A stretch of DNA of 32,184 nucleotides from contig JAGKSW010000007.1 of assembly GCA_018993265.1 (NCBI GenBank), forward strand, positions 1 to 32,184, in the 5' to 3' direction. The notes under the pieces are model-generated. The model searched no databases and was not told the DNA's origin. It saw nothing but the letters and a program-made list of their open reading frames with translations. Origin of the DNA: Nostoc sp. TH1S01 (GTDB lineage: Bacteria; Cyanobacteriota; Cyanobacteriia; Cyanobacteriales; Nostocaceae). Both the position numbers and the translations under genes were made by a program. This document shows, piece by piece, positions 13,796 through 21,336 of this stretch; positions within the stretch are counted from its first letter, which is position 1, and the number at the start of each line of letters is the position of its first letter.

Positions 13796-16700
13796 ATGCT
13801 TCAAATTGTCGAAAATTCTTTAGGATGGCATTGGCTGAATCATAGATTAGCAGCCATAACCGAAGTGCAAGAAATACTAACTCCAGAACAAGCATCTTTG
13901 GTTTTTTCTGGGCCGAAATTTTTAGTTTCATTAGTGGCTGGTGTCTTAATGGCATTTGCCTTTCAATTGTTACTGACTAACTTCGCAGTCGCTTTAAGAA
14001 TTTCTGCCGCAGATAATGATTCATCTTCTAGTGATGATGATGAAAGCTTAGGTGATACAATTCGTAAAGTAGAGAATAAAGTGGGTTTTTGGGCCTTAAT
14101 TAGCGCCACTATTGCATTATTCATTGCTTCCTTTTTTGCAGTAAAACTCAGCTTAATTGATAGTGCATTTTTAGGCGCAATTATTGGTGTAGTTATTTGG
14201 TCTGCCTATTTTTCTATAGTTGTTTGGTTTGGTTCTTCGACAGTTGGTTCATTAATTGGTGCAGTGGCGAATACTGCTAATAGTGGCATCAAGTCATTAA
14301 TGGGAACTGCGACTAGTGCTATTGGTGCAAATGTGGCTAAACAACAGATGGTTTCGACTGCGGAAGATATTACAGCCGCCGTTCGCCGCGAATTAACTTC
14401 TGGGTTTGATGTTGGCAGTATTCAAAATACACTGCAAAATTCTTTGAGTGCTTTGCAAAGACCACAACTAGATTTACCAAATATCCGCAAACAATTTGAT
14501 CAGATTTTCGGTGATATCGATTGGCAATCTCTCCCTGATAATTTGACGCAAAATTTCAATCGTCAAACTTTTGTTGATTTAATTAGCGATCGCACAGATT
14601 TCTCGAAAGCTGATATTAATAAAATCGCTGACCAATTAGAAGCGGCTTGGAATCAAACTTTAGCGCGTCGCAACCCGGCACAGCAAGTAATTAACTTGAT
14701 TACATCGGCAACTCCCGAAGAATTGCAATCAGATGAATTAGGCGATCGCTTGCAAGAGTTAGTGACTGTCGGTGGTAACGATAATGGTAGTAATGGCGGC
14801 ATCAGTAAAGCCATTCAATCGGGTTTAACTGCTGCTTTACCAGTAGTTTTAGAAAGAGTCAATGTCTCTGATATAGATGTGAACAAAATCACAAATCAGT
14901 TGCAAAAGCTCAAAGATAAAGTTCAAGATTTAGATATTGAGAATATCACTCATCAACTGCAAGAAACTATTGAAAAGACTACCCAAGGACGAGGCGGTGC
15001 ATCAAACTCTAACTACCGTCAAGATGTAGAATCTTACATTCAAAATTCTTTACCTTGGCACTTTAACCGCATCACCATTAAAGATGAATTCCGCGATGTT
15101 ATCTATGACCCGCAAGCAGATGCGGCAACTATGCGGCAAGAATTAGAAGGATTCAATCAAGAAGAGTTTGCAAATTTGCTTATCCGTCGGAGTGATATTA
15201 GCGAAGTTAGAGTCAAAGAAATTGCTCAGCAGATGGAAGAAATTCGCCAAGAAGTTTTAGAAACTTTGCAACAGACGGAAGTTAAAGATAAGAGTCAAGA
15301 TTTACGTAACCGCCTCGAAAATTATCTACGTTCGACAGATAAAAAAGAATTAAACTCTGAAGCTGTTGAGCGAGATTTTGCTAAATTACTGACAGAATTA
15401 AATGCGGATTTCGATGATTTAAATGGTCGCTTACAGGGATTTGACCGGGATGTGTTACTGCAAGTTTTACAGCAACGACAAGATTTCAGTAACGAAGAAG
15501 CTAATAATTTGCTGAATCAGTTAGAAAGTGTCCGGGATTCTGTTTTAAATCAATTACAGGAACAAGCGACAACCCAAACTGAAAACTTACGCCAAAGAGT
15601 CGAAGATTATTTACGAAATACTAATAAGGAAGAATTAAATCCTGAAGGTATTCGTCGTGATTTCAGCACTTTACTGCAAGACCCCCAAGCCGGATTTAAT
15701 TTGTTGCGTCAGCGTTTATCGCAGTTTGATCGTGATACTTTAGTTAGCCTGCTAACTCAGCGTCAAGATTTGAATGAGGATGAAGTTAACCAAATTATTG
15801 ATCAGCTAGAAGCAGTCAGAGATAACATCTTGCAAACCCCACAAGCTGTAGCAGATCAAGCTAAAGAACAGTACGAACAAACCATAACTAAAATTGGAGA
15901 ATATCTCCGCAATACTAACTTGGAAGAACTCAATCCAGAAGGTATCCGCCAAGATTTAGAAAAATTGCTAGTTGATCCGCAAGCAGGAATTTCTGCAATT
16001 CGCGATCGCTTGTCGCAAGTTGACCGCGAAACCTTAGTTAAACTCGTCAGCCAACGGGGAGAGTTAAGCGAAGAACAAGTTGAGCGGCTAATTGACCAAG
16101 TACAAGAGGCGATTACTAACATTATTAAAGCGCCGCGTCGCTTGGCAAACCGTACCATTCAGCAAGTTGTCGATTTTGAAAGAAATCTCGAAGATTATCT
16201 GCGTCACACCAATAAAGAAGAACTCAACCCAGACAGCATTAAGCGTGATTTACAACTGCTGTTGCGAGACCCCCGCGCCGGAGTTGGTAACTTAAGCGAT
16301 CGCTTATCTCAAGTTGACCGTTCCACAATTGTGGCGTTACTATCCCAACGTGAGGATATTTCTGAAGAAGACGTTAACCGCATTGCTGATCAAATATTAT
16401 CGGTGCGGGATGTAGTTGTGAAGCAATTCCGGCAAATTCAACAAGGTGTGCAATCAGCAACCGAACGAGTGAGAAATAGAATTCGTAACTATCTCAATTC
16501 GTTGAATCGTCCTGAACTGGATTATGAAGGGATCAGACATGATTTTGCTAAATTGTTTGATGACCCCCAAGCCGGATTTGAAGCCTTGCGCGATCGCTTG
16601 AGTGAATTTGACCGTGATACCTTAGTTGCTGTCCTCAGTTCCCGCGAGGACATTTCCCAGGAAGACGCTAACCGCATTATCAACCAAATCGAATCCGCCC

Positions 16701-16918
16701 GCGATAGTGTCCTGCAACGCGCTGAACGCATTCAGCAAATCACCAAAGAACGCTTACACAGCATTCAACACCAAGCGAAAAAACAAGCCGAAGAAACCAA
16801 AAAAACCGTTGCTAACGCCGCTTGGTGGTTATTTGGGACAGCACTCACCTCTTTGGTTGCAAGTGCGATCGCTGGTGCTATAGCTGTAACAGGTTTAACT
16901 ATCTCTGCTATTGGTTAG
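13796..16918 (+). CDS. Large membrane protein with six ~97-residue helical repeats
   Basis: I do not recognise a named family for this 1040-residue protein. Three membrane segments lie near the N-terminus (about 42-67, 98-120 and 125-148), with an acidic Ser/Asp loop (SSSSDDDES) between the first two, and one Gly/Ala-rich segment closes the C-terminus (about 1008-1040). Between them six repeats begin near residues 411, 507, 603, 701, 799 and 897. The unit pattern is YLRNTNKEELNPEGIRRDF, then LLxDPQAGxxxLRxRLSxxDRDTLVxLLSQRxDxSEEDVNRIIDQ. A worn copy lies at about 230-290. The repeats are strongly amphipathic and charged, with long helices between them, suggesting an extended rod anchored at both ends in the membrane. 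It follows the lipid kinase/phosphoesterase pair on the same strand, but 346 bp away with a hairpin between. Confidence 0.8.
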   Translation: MLQIVENSLGWHWLNHRLAAITEVQEILTPEQASLVFSGPKFLVSLVAGVLMAFAFQLLLTNFAVALRISAADNDSSSSDDDESLGDTIRKVENKVGFWALISATIALFIASFFAVKLSLIDSAFLGAIIGVVIWSAYFSIVVWFGSSTVGSLIGAVANTANSGIKSLMGTATSAIGANVAKQQMVSTAEDITAAVRRELTSGFDVGSIQNTLQNSLSALQRPQLDLPNIRKQFDQIFGDIDWQSLPDNLTQNFNRQTFVDLISDRTDFSKADINKIADQLEAAWNQTLARRNPAQQVINLITSATPEELQSDELGDRLQELVTVGGNDNGSNGGISKAIQSGLTAALPVVLERVNVSDIDVNKITNQLQKLKDKVQDLDIENITHQLQETIEKTTQGRGGASNSNYRQDVESYIQNSLPWHFNRITIKDEFRDVIYDPQADAATMRQELEGFNQEEFANLLIRRSDISEVRVKEIAQQMEEIRQEVLETLQQTEVKDKSQDLRNRLENYLRSTDKKELNSEAVERDFAKLLTELNADFDDLNGRLQGFDRDVLLQVLQQRQDFSNEEANNLLNQLESVRDSVLNQLQEQATTQTENLRQRVEDYLRNTNKEELNPEGIRRDFSTLLQDPQAGFNLLRQRLSQFDRDTLVSLLTQRQDLNEDEVNQIIDQLEAVRDNILQTPQAVADQAKEQYEQTITKIGEYLRNTNLEELNPEGIRQDLEKLLVDPQAGISAIRDRLSQVDRETLVKLVSQRGELSEEQVERLIDQVQEAITNIIKAPRRLANRTIQQVVDFERNLEDYLRHTNKEELNPDSIKRDLQLLLRDPRAGVGNLSDRLSQVDRSTIVALLSQREDISEEDVNRIADQILSVRDVVVKQFRQIQQGVQSATERVRNRIRNYLNSLNRPELDYEGIRHDFAKLFDDPQAGFEALRDRLSEFDRDTLVAVLSSREDISQEDANRIINQIESARDSVLQRAERIQQITKERLHSIQHQAKKQAEETKKTVANAAWWLFGTALTSLVASAIAGAIAVTGLTISAIG

Positions 16919-17390
16919 AAGGCAGGAGGCAGGAGGTAGGAAGAAAAGTCTTAGTATTCCTAGCATTCACGCTTCAAATTGTCCTCACAACCGCTATAAC
17001 CCTCTTGTGTCACTTTCCCGGAGAGCAATCGCTATAAGCCTGACCAGGCAATCAATACAAGCTATCCTATTAGAAAAAAATGGGTCTTGTATTTTTGATT
17101 AGAAAATAATCGTGCGATCGCTTGCTATGCAAAAGCCTTAGAATTCAGCAACAGCAAATGTTTTCGGAGAGTGACAGAAGAGGGATAACTCTCAATCAAT
17201 GCTTGTGACTACAAGCTTATAGCTATCACCCAACAGATCACGAAAATGATTATGTGTTTGGGTGATGGCTTTTTCCATTGCTGCGATCGCTGAAAACTGA
17301 GATGAAAGCCGTTTTGCGATCGCTCCTACCTATATACTCTGTATAGTTACTTAGCTATTGAATTTTAATTTGATATTGAGGGATTTAAAA
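16919..17390. other. Intergenic region with heptad repeat and isolated hairpin
   Basis: About 470 bp with no convincing gene. It starts with three heptads GGCAGGA GGCAGGA GGTAGGA (16921-16941). A terminator-like hairpin lies at 17221-17276, listed separately. There are three GCGATCGC octamers between 17116 and 17327. Short open frames here (16911-17102 and others) run through the repeat and look spurious. Confidence 0.6.
17221..17276 (+). terminator. Terminator-like hairpin, 170 bp before thioredoxin
   Basis: AGCTATCACCCAA (17221-17233) pairs with TTGGGTGATGGCT (17258-17270) over 13 bp with one wobble, followed by TTTT. It lies 300 bp after the large membrane-protein gene, so it ends either a long 3' UTR or a separate small transcript. 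Confidence 0.6.
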
Positions 17391-17723
17391 ATGTCTACCG
17401 AAGCTGGTACAGTTGCCGATATTCAAGAAAGTGAATTTTATACCCTTTTAACTCAAGAGAAAATTCTAGTTGTTGATTTTACTGCTACTTGGTGCGGCCC
17501 CTGTCGCCTTGTCAGTCCCTTAATGGAACAACTTGCAGCAGAATACAACGGACGCGCTAAGGTCGTTAAAGTAGACGTAGATAACAACAAACCACTATTT
17601 CGACAATATGCGCTTCGTAGTATTCCCGCCATTTTAATCTTTAAAGATGGTGATTTAGTTGAAAAAATTATTGGAGTTTCACCTTACGAAAAGTTTAAAG
17701 AAGCTGTTGACAACCTTCTTTAA
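17391..17723 (+). CDS. Thioredoxin
   Basis: A 110-residue classical thioredoxin that reduces protein disulphides in the cytoplasm, fed by ferredoxin- or NADPH-thioredoxin reductase. The active site is WCGPC (Cys35, Cys38) in VVDFTATWCGPCRL, followed by VDVDNNKPLFRQYALRSIPAI with the conserved cis-Pro after Ile, and FKDGDLVEKIIG. Length and order are standard for the m/TrxA type. I chose ATG at 17391 with GAGG about 10 bases upstream; a TTG at 17358 would add 11 residues that are not part of the fold. It is monocistronic, with a 28-bp palindrome 5 bp after the stop. Confidence 0.93.
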   Translation: MSTEAGTVADIQESEFYTLLTQEKILVVDFTATWCGPCRLVSPLMEQLAAEYNGRAKVVKVDVDNNKPLFRQYALRSIPAILIFKDGDLVEKIIGVSPYEKFKEAVDNLL

Positions 17724-17727
17724 CAAA

Positions 17728-17755
17728 GTAGAGACGTTACATGTAACGTCTCTAC
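17728..17755. repeat. 28-bp perfect palindrome, likely bidirectional terminator
   Basis: GTAGAGACGTTACA (17728-17741) is followed directly by its exact complement to 17755. It lies between convergent genes (thioredoxin and the metallophosphatase paralogue). Similar TAGAGACGT palindromes are common dispersed repeats in Nostocales genomes (from memory). Confidence 0.75.
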
Positions 17756-17832
17756 ATAGTTTTGGGTTTTACCCTTGTATCTTATGTACCCAAAACATGC
17801 TGTAGCGAGTATTTTAACCTTATTAATACTCA

Positions 17833-18597
17833 TTAATAGATGCTAGATTTCGCCTTTTTACTCGCAGATTGGCTGTTAAATCCTTTATTACTACCGTAAT
17901 ATACAGTTTTAAATTCCACTTGATTGCTACTAGGGTGATAAAGAGTGTAAGTTGCTTGTCCTGGTGTGCATCCTACGTTACCAACACCGATGACTTGACG
18001 AGGGGAGACGGTAATCATTTGCTGAGACTGTTGGGAATCAAGTGTTGTAAGACTTGTGGTAATCGAACCAGTTTGCAATTGATATTGAAAGGTTAAACCA
18101 GAACGACCGCAAAACAAATTATTTGCTTGCATCCGCGACAGCCTATCAAGCATTTGAATTGGCGGAGTTTCGGGAGTCAGTTCTTCAGCCACACTGACTG
18201 TTGAACCGTGGATTAACAAACAATCTAATTCAAAAAAACCAAAGTCGAGCGATCGCAACCATTGTATAGTCTTACGAGAAACACTATCCCACAGCAGTTT
18301 TACGGTATCGCCCCCATATTTGGCAATTAATTCTGGAGCATCCCCACTCGCCCCCAAACCATGCAAAATCAAACATTGTTCTTCCCACCATCCCTTACAA
18401 ATCAAGGGTTCTAATTCTCCCCGTCTTGGGTTCATTACTCTTTCGACTAACTTTTCTGTTTCAGGTCTTGGCCCTACCAAATCACCTAAAATATACAAAG
18501 CTTCTATCTGATGACCATAACGTTTAATATCTGCCATTACAGCCTCATAAGCGGCAAGATTTCCGGTAATGCCACTTAAAATTGCCCATTTATTCAT
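17833..18597 (-). CDS. Degenerate metallophosphatase paralogue (probable pseudo-enzyme)
   Basis: The 254-residue protein aligns with the neighbouring metallophosphatase: AILSGITGNLAAYEAVMADI, YILGDLVGPRP, LLIHGSTVS, NLFCGRSGLTF and IGVGNVGCTPGQATYTLY fall at matching places. The metal ligands are mostly lost. Motif I DxH is GxT (Gly9, Thr11), motif III GNHD is GWWE (69-72), and motif V GHTH is GRSG (164-167). Only GD of motif II and His130 remain. It is therefore unlikely to bind the usual two metals, and could be a binding or regulatory partner. Start is ATG at 18597; the frame stays open to 18813, but that extension is translated from a dispersed repeat. It lies 300 bp downstream of its paralogue on the same strand, so co-transcription is uncertain. 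Confidence 0.8.
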   Translation of the reverse strand: MNKWAILSGITGNLAAYEAVMADIKRYGHQIEALYILGDLVGPRPETEKLVERVMNPRRGELEPLICKGWWEEQCLILHGLGASGDAPELIAKYGGDTVKLLWDSVSRKTIQWLRSLDFGFFELDCLLIHGSTVSVAEELTPETPPIQMLDRLSRMQANNLFCGRSGLTFQYQLQTGSITTSLTTLDSQQSQQMITVSPRQVIGVGNVGCTPGQATYTLYHPSSNQVEFKTVYYGSNKGFNSQSASKKAKSSIY

Positions 18598-18900
18598 AAT
18601 CGTTGATTTTTTTAATACAGAGGAATGGGAAGGAAGTCCTAATGAAACTGATTTCACAAACCTAGTACAACAAGGCAAAAGTAAAAAGTGAGCCACTGCG
18701 TTGGGCGGGTTTCCCGACTTGAAGCAAGTGGCGAACTCTGAAGGAGTCAAAAGGAAAAAGAAGGAATATTTATACCACCAGCCTTTTAGCAATTCCAGAT
18801 GATCACTGAGCATAGTCGAAGTGTGGTCTGTTTATTTACACCTTGCTGTACTAGTATGTTTACTCAGCACTCAGCACTTTCAACTTAGAAAAGAGAGAAA
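18598..18900. repeat. Intergenic dispersed repeats (GCGTTGGGCGGGTT element and CACTCAG heptads)
   Basis: Positions 18694-18718 contain GCGTTGGGCGGGTTTCCCGA, which recurs in reverse orientation at 31939-31962. It is framed by GCCACT and AAGTGGC, giving a hairpin. Heptads ACTCAGC repeat at about 18864-18881. The open frame that extends the metallophosphatase N-terminus across this DNA has a composition unlike the protein proper. Confidence 0.65.
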
Positions 18901-19710
18901 TTACCTTGTACATACATGGGTTGGGTCATCGGCTCGTTCTGCATACTCCAACCCATGTGCTAAACGCCAAGCAAAAATGGCAGGTAAACCTTTTTCGATA
19001 ATTGCTGCACAGGTTTTTTGGTAATCGTAAGCTACTTCTCGCAGTTGGATGTCTTGAGTATCTGTGTTGTAAATTACATAAGTGGCGTTTGGCCTACCAT
19101 GTCGGGGTTCGCCCACTGAACCGACATTGACAATTCGTTTGAGAGGCGATTTAAAGCTAATTTCTTGTGCTTTTTCTTCTTGAGCAACCTTTACTTGCAA
19201 CTGACCTGCATCTAAAGTTCGGGCATAAGGTACATGGGTATGACCACAAAACAACACATCTGCTTCTGTGGAAAGTACACGTTCTAGTGCCGTAAAAGCA
19301 TTGATTTCTGGTAACAAATACTCATGGTTACTGTAAGGGCTACCATGAACAAAGGCTAAATTTCCTTGTTTGAGACTGTGGGGTAATTGGGCTAAAAATT
19401 CACGGTTCTCTGGATAAATTTCTTTATTAGTCCATTCATGAGCCTTGATACCTCTTTTTTCTGCCAATAATGAAGGATAGCTACACTCACAAGCGTTCAA
19501 TCCTTCGATGATATCTTCATCCCAACAACCGACACAGGTAGGAATATCCAAAGACCGAATTTGGCTAATCACTGCATTGGGATGCGGCCCATATCCAACT
19601 AAATCACCAACACAAAAGATTTTCTCAGCTTTTTGTTGGTCAATATCAAGTAATACCGCTTCTAAGGCGGCGTAATTGCCATGAATACATGACATAACGG
19701 CAATTTTCAC
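18901..19710 (-). CDS. Metallophosphatase (YfcE/MJ0936-like), divergent motifs
   Basis: The 269-residue calcineurin-like phosphoesterase reads MKIAVMSCIHGNYAALEAVL, CVGDLVGYGPHPN, FVHGSPYSNHEYL, LFCGHTHVPY and RIVNVGSVGEPRHGRPNATYVIY, the layout of small YfcE-type phosphodiesterases. The metal ligands His10, Asp36, His122, His157 and His159 are present. Two usual positions differ: the Asp of motif I is Cys8, and motif III GNHD is GCWD (61-64). Cys at these sites could favour zinc. Start is GTG at 19710, overlapping the CobW-type gene stop by 4 bases (GTGA), so the two are probably translationally coupled. This links the enzyme to metal handling. The substrate is unknown. Confidence 0.87.
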   Translation of the reverse strand: MKIAVMSCIHGNYAALEAVLLDIDQQKAEKIFCVGDLVGYGPHPNAVISQIRSLDIPTCVGCWDEDIIEGLNACECSYPSLLAEKRGIKAHEWTNKEIYPENREFLAQLPHSLKQGNLAFVHGSPYSNHEYLLPEINAFTALERVLSTEADVLFCGHTHVPYARTLDAGQLQVKVAQEEKAQEISFKSPLKRIVNVGSVGEPRHGRPNATYVIYNTDTQDIQLREVAYDYQKTCAAIIEKGLPAIFAWRLAHGLEYAERADDPTHVCTR

Positions 19711-20480
19711 ACTAATTCCCCTTGTAATAAAATTTGCTGTACTTGTTTTTGGTATTGCGAAATCAACCCATCAGATAAACAGCAATCTAGTAAGGTTTGT
19801 TTTAAATTTGCTTCATCTAAGTTTTGTCCTACCACTTCCAAACCACTGAAACGCTGAGGTCTACCATCCAAGCAACGTGGTAGGTCTAATTCCAGAAAAT
19901 CTGTTTGAGGAACACCAGCCACAAAATCACAGTAAATTGAACGACCATCGTTAACATCAAAAATACCTTTGGCGCGGCTGATAACACCGTAAGCACCGTG
20001 GGTAATTTCGTACCAAAATTCTTCTAAACTGGTTTCATCCACGACTTGAACGTTGCTGGCTACCCGCCATAAACTTGCAGTCTGATTTGCTGGGGCTGGT
20101 GCGCCTGGTATAATTTCGGTTGCCCAAGTGTGATATTCAGAGTTCATCAGGTTGGGTGGTAAGACAGCGACAGCATGGTAATCTTGATTACCTAAAATTT
20201 GGGCGATCGCTCCCAACTCAAAGTAAAAACCTAATTCTAAATACACTGCTTCGGCTTGGGGTATTTGGCTGAGAAATTCAGTTTCCTGTCCTTCACCAAA
20301 AACTTTTATTCCCGGAAACTCAGTTAATATGAGGGTTTTGTCAATTGGAACAGTCCCAGTACCAGGGCTGAAATAAATTACTTGGTCAACAGCACTCATA
20401 TCTCTTAACTGTTGACAAATCCAGGTAGTTTTTCCAGCGCCAGATGTGCCAACAATAACGGTGATCGTTGGTTTAGTCAT
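19707..20480 (-). CDS. CobW/COG0523-type GTPase, probable zinc metallochaperone
   Basis: The 257-residue G3E P-loop GTPase begins TKPTITVIVGTSGAGKTTW (Walker A, residues 11-19) and ends in a CobW C-terminal domain (SRAKGIFDVNDG...FSGLEVVGQNLDEANLKQTLLDCCLSDG). The switch region LELGFYFELGAI replaces the usual ESSG-type motif, and the CxCC metal-binding motif typical of the family is missing, so it is a divergent or short member. COG0523 proteins deliver metals, often zinc under starvation. I chose ATG at 20480; the ATG at 20507 would place the Zur-box-like palindrome inside the gene. It is followed, with 4-bp overlap, by a metallophosphatase. The gene upstream ends 61 bp before this start. 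Confidence 0.85.
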   Translation of the reverse strand: MTKPTITVIVGTSGAGKTTWICQQLRDMSAVDQVIYFSPGTGTVPIDKTLILTEFPGIKVFGEGQETEFLSQIPQAEAVYLELGFYFELGAIAQILGNQDYHAVAVLPPNLMNSEYHTWATEIIPGAPAPANQTASLWRVASNVQVVDETSLEEFWYEITHGAYGVISRAKGIFDVNDGRSIYCDFVAGVPQTDFLELDLPRCLDGRPQRFSGLEVVGQNLDEANLKQTLLDCCLSDGLISQYQKQVQQILLQGELV

Positions 20481-20487
20481 AATAGAA

Positions 20488-20502
20488 TGATAATCATTTT
20501 TA
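20488..20502 (-). promoter_or_regulatory. Zur-box-like palindrome before the CobW-type gene
   Basis: TGATAATCATTTTTA (plus strand) differs at one position from the cyanobacterial Zur box TGANAATNATTNTCA as I recall it, and holds the perfect palindrome AATGATTATCATT on the coding strand. It ends 7 bases before the ATG, so a bound repressor would block transcription start or ribosome loading. It is also close to a Fur box, so iron control is an alternative. Confidence 0.55.
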
Positions 20503-20541
20503 TTCAATATTAAACATATTACTTTTTAGTTGCATTGAAAG

Positions 20542-20886
20542 TTACTCTGGTTGGTCAATTAACTTGAAACCCCAAGGTTTTAAAGCTGCGATCGCAATTT
20601 CTCGATCTACACCTTCATACACCTCCCATTCATAGGGATGTTCTTTCGGATGTCCTTCACCGACATTACCAGCAACCTTGATTACTGGAAAATTCGCTAC
20701 GCGATCGCGTTCTAATCTTTTTGGTACGACCAATCGGACTTTATGTCCAATAAACTTAGTTGTACTGTCCTTCACTACAGATTCACGGATTAAACAGATA
20801 TCACCAGCAGTCCCCCAAGTCGTCTCGTAGATGTAGAGAAAGGATATGTAAATTGCTGGCTTGATGGGTCTTTTTATCGGTCGCAT
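20542..20886 (-). CDS. Conserved 114-residue protein of unknown function
   Basis: A small soluble protein without a recognised domain. The N-terminal 20 residues are basic and hydrophobic (MRPIKRPIKPAIYISFLYIY), then follow ETTWGTAGDICLIRESVVKDS, FIGHKVRLVVPKRLERDRVANFPVIKV and a Gly/His/Glu-rich segment GNVGEGHPKEHPYEWEVYEGVDRE, and the end is ALKPWGFKLIDQPE. The alternation of strands suggests a small beta barrel. HP and EHP could bind metal, but this is a guess. AAGGA lies 9 bases before the ATG. It precedes the CobW-type gene with a 61-bp gap that contains the Zur-box-like site, so it is probably a separate transcription unit. Confidence 0.75.
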   Translation of the reverse strand: MRPIKRPIKPAIYISFLYIYETTWGTAGDICLIRESVVKDSTTKFIGHKVRLVVPKRLERDRVANFPVIKVAGNVGEGHPKEHPYEWEVYEGVDREIAIAALKPWGFKLIDQPE

Positions 20887-21336
20887 TATCTGTAATCCTT
20901 ACGCAAGGCATGAAAAATCATACAACTGTTGTCTATCACTAGCTACAGCCATTTTTATTTTAAAACCCTAATCCAAATAACGTTAATGGCGTTTTGCTAA
21001 TAACCATACAAAATATCTCATTTCTCCGCGTTCTCTAGGCGACGGACACGATTCGTGGAGGTCGATATTATAAGCGATCGCTCATTATCCCTCACAATTG
21101 TGGAAAATAATAAATTAAGTCGAGTATCACAATACTCACTTCATTTCCAATATTCTCGGATAAAACTTCGAGCGTCCTAAAATAAGATCCCCCCGCCTAC
21201 GGCGACCCCCTTCAAAAGGGGGTTAAAAAAATCATCCTCTTCAAAAGTAGAGGATAAGTAGAAAAATAGCCCCCCTGCTTTTTAAGGGGGGTTGGGGGGA
21301 TCTCCTCAACTGAAAAATCATTTCTTCTAGGAAAAT
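20887..21336. other. Divergent intergenic region upstream of metH
   Basis: 450 bp between two divergent genes. Positions 20887-21185 are AT-rich with one GCGATCGC and should hold both promoters, though none is assigned. Positions 21186-21302 are an inverted-repeat element listed separately. I looked for a cobalamin riboswitch (conserved GCCACTG box) and saw none. Confidence 0.6.
21186..21302. mobile_element. Inverted-repeat element (GATCCCCCC ends) in the metH leader
   Basis: GATCCCCCC (21186-21194) and GGGGGGATC (21294-21302) form perfect 9-bp ends of a 117-bp element. Inside are three hairpins: CCCCC-TTCAAAA-GGGGG at 21206-21222, ATCCTCT/AGAGGAT at 21234-21255, and CCCCCC...GGGGGG at 21270-21291. 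It ends 34 bp before the metH ATG, so it is probably in the mRNA leader. It resembles non-autonomous G/C-run repeats common in Nostocales. Confidence 0.65.

Noticed and set aside
16911-17102. Short open frames after the large membrane protein
   Set aside because: They run through GGCAGGA heptads and lack ribosome sites or recognisable sequence.
18598-18813. 72-residue N-terminal extension of the degenerate metallophosphatase
   Set aside because: It is encoded by a dispersed GCGTTGGGCGGGTT repeat, while the paralogue and fold both begin at the ATG at 18597.
20887-21336. Cobalamin riboswitch upstream of metH
   Set aside because: No GCCACTG-type B12 box or matching layout on the plus strand; the structure seen is a GATCCCCCC inverted-repeat element.
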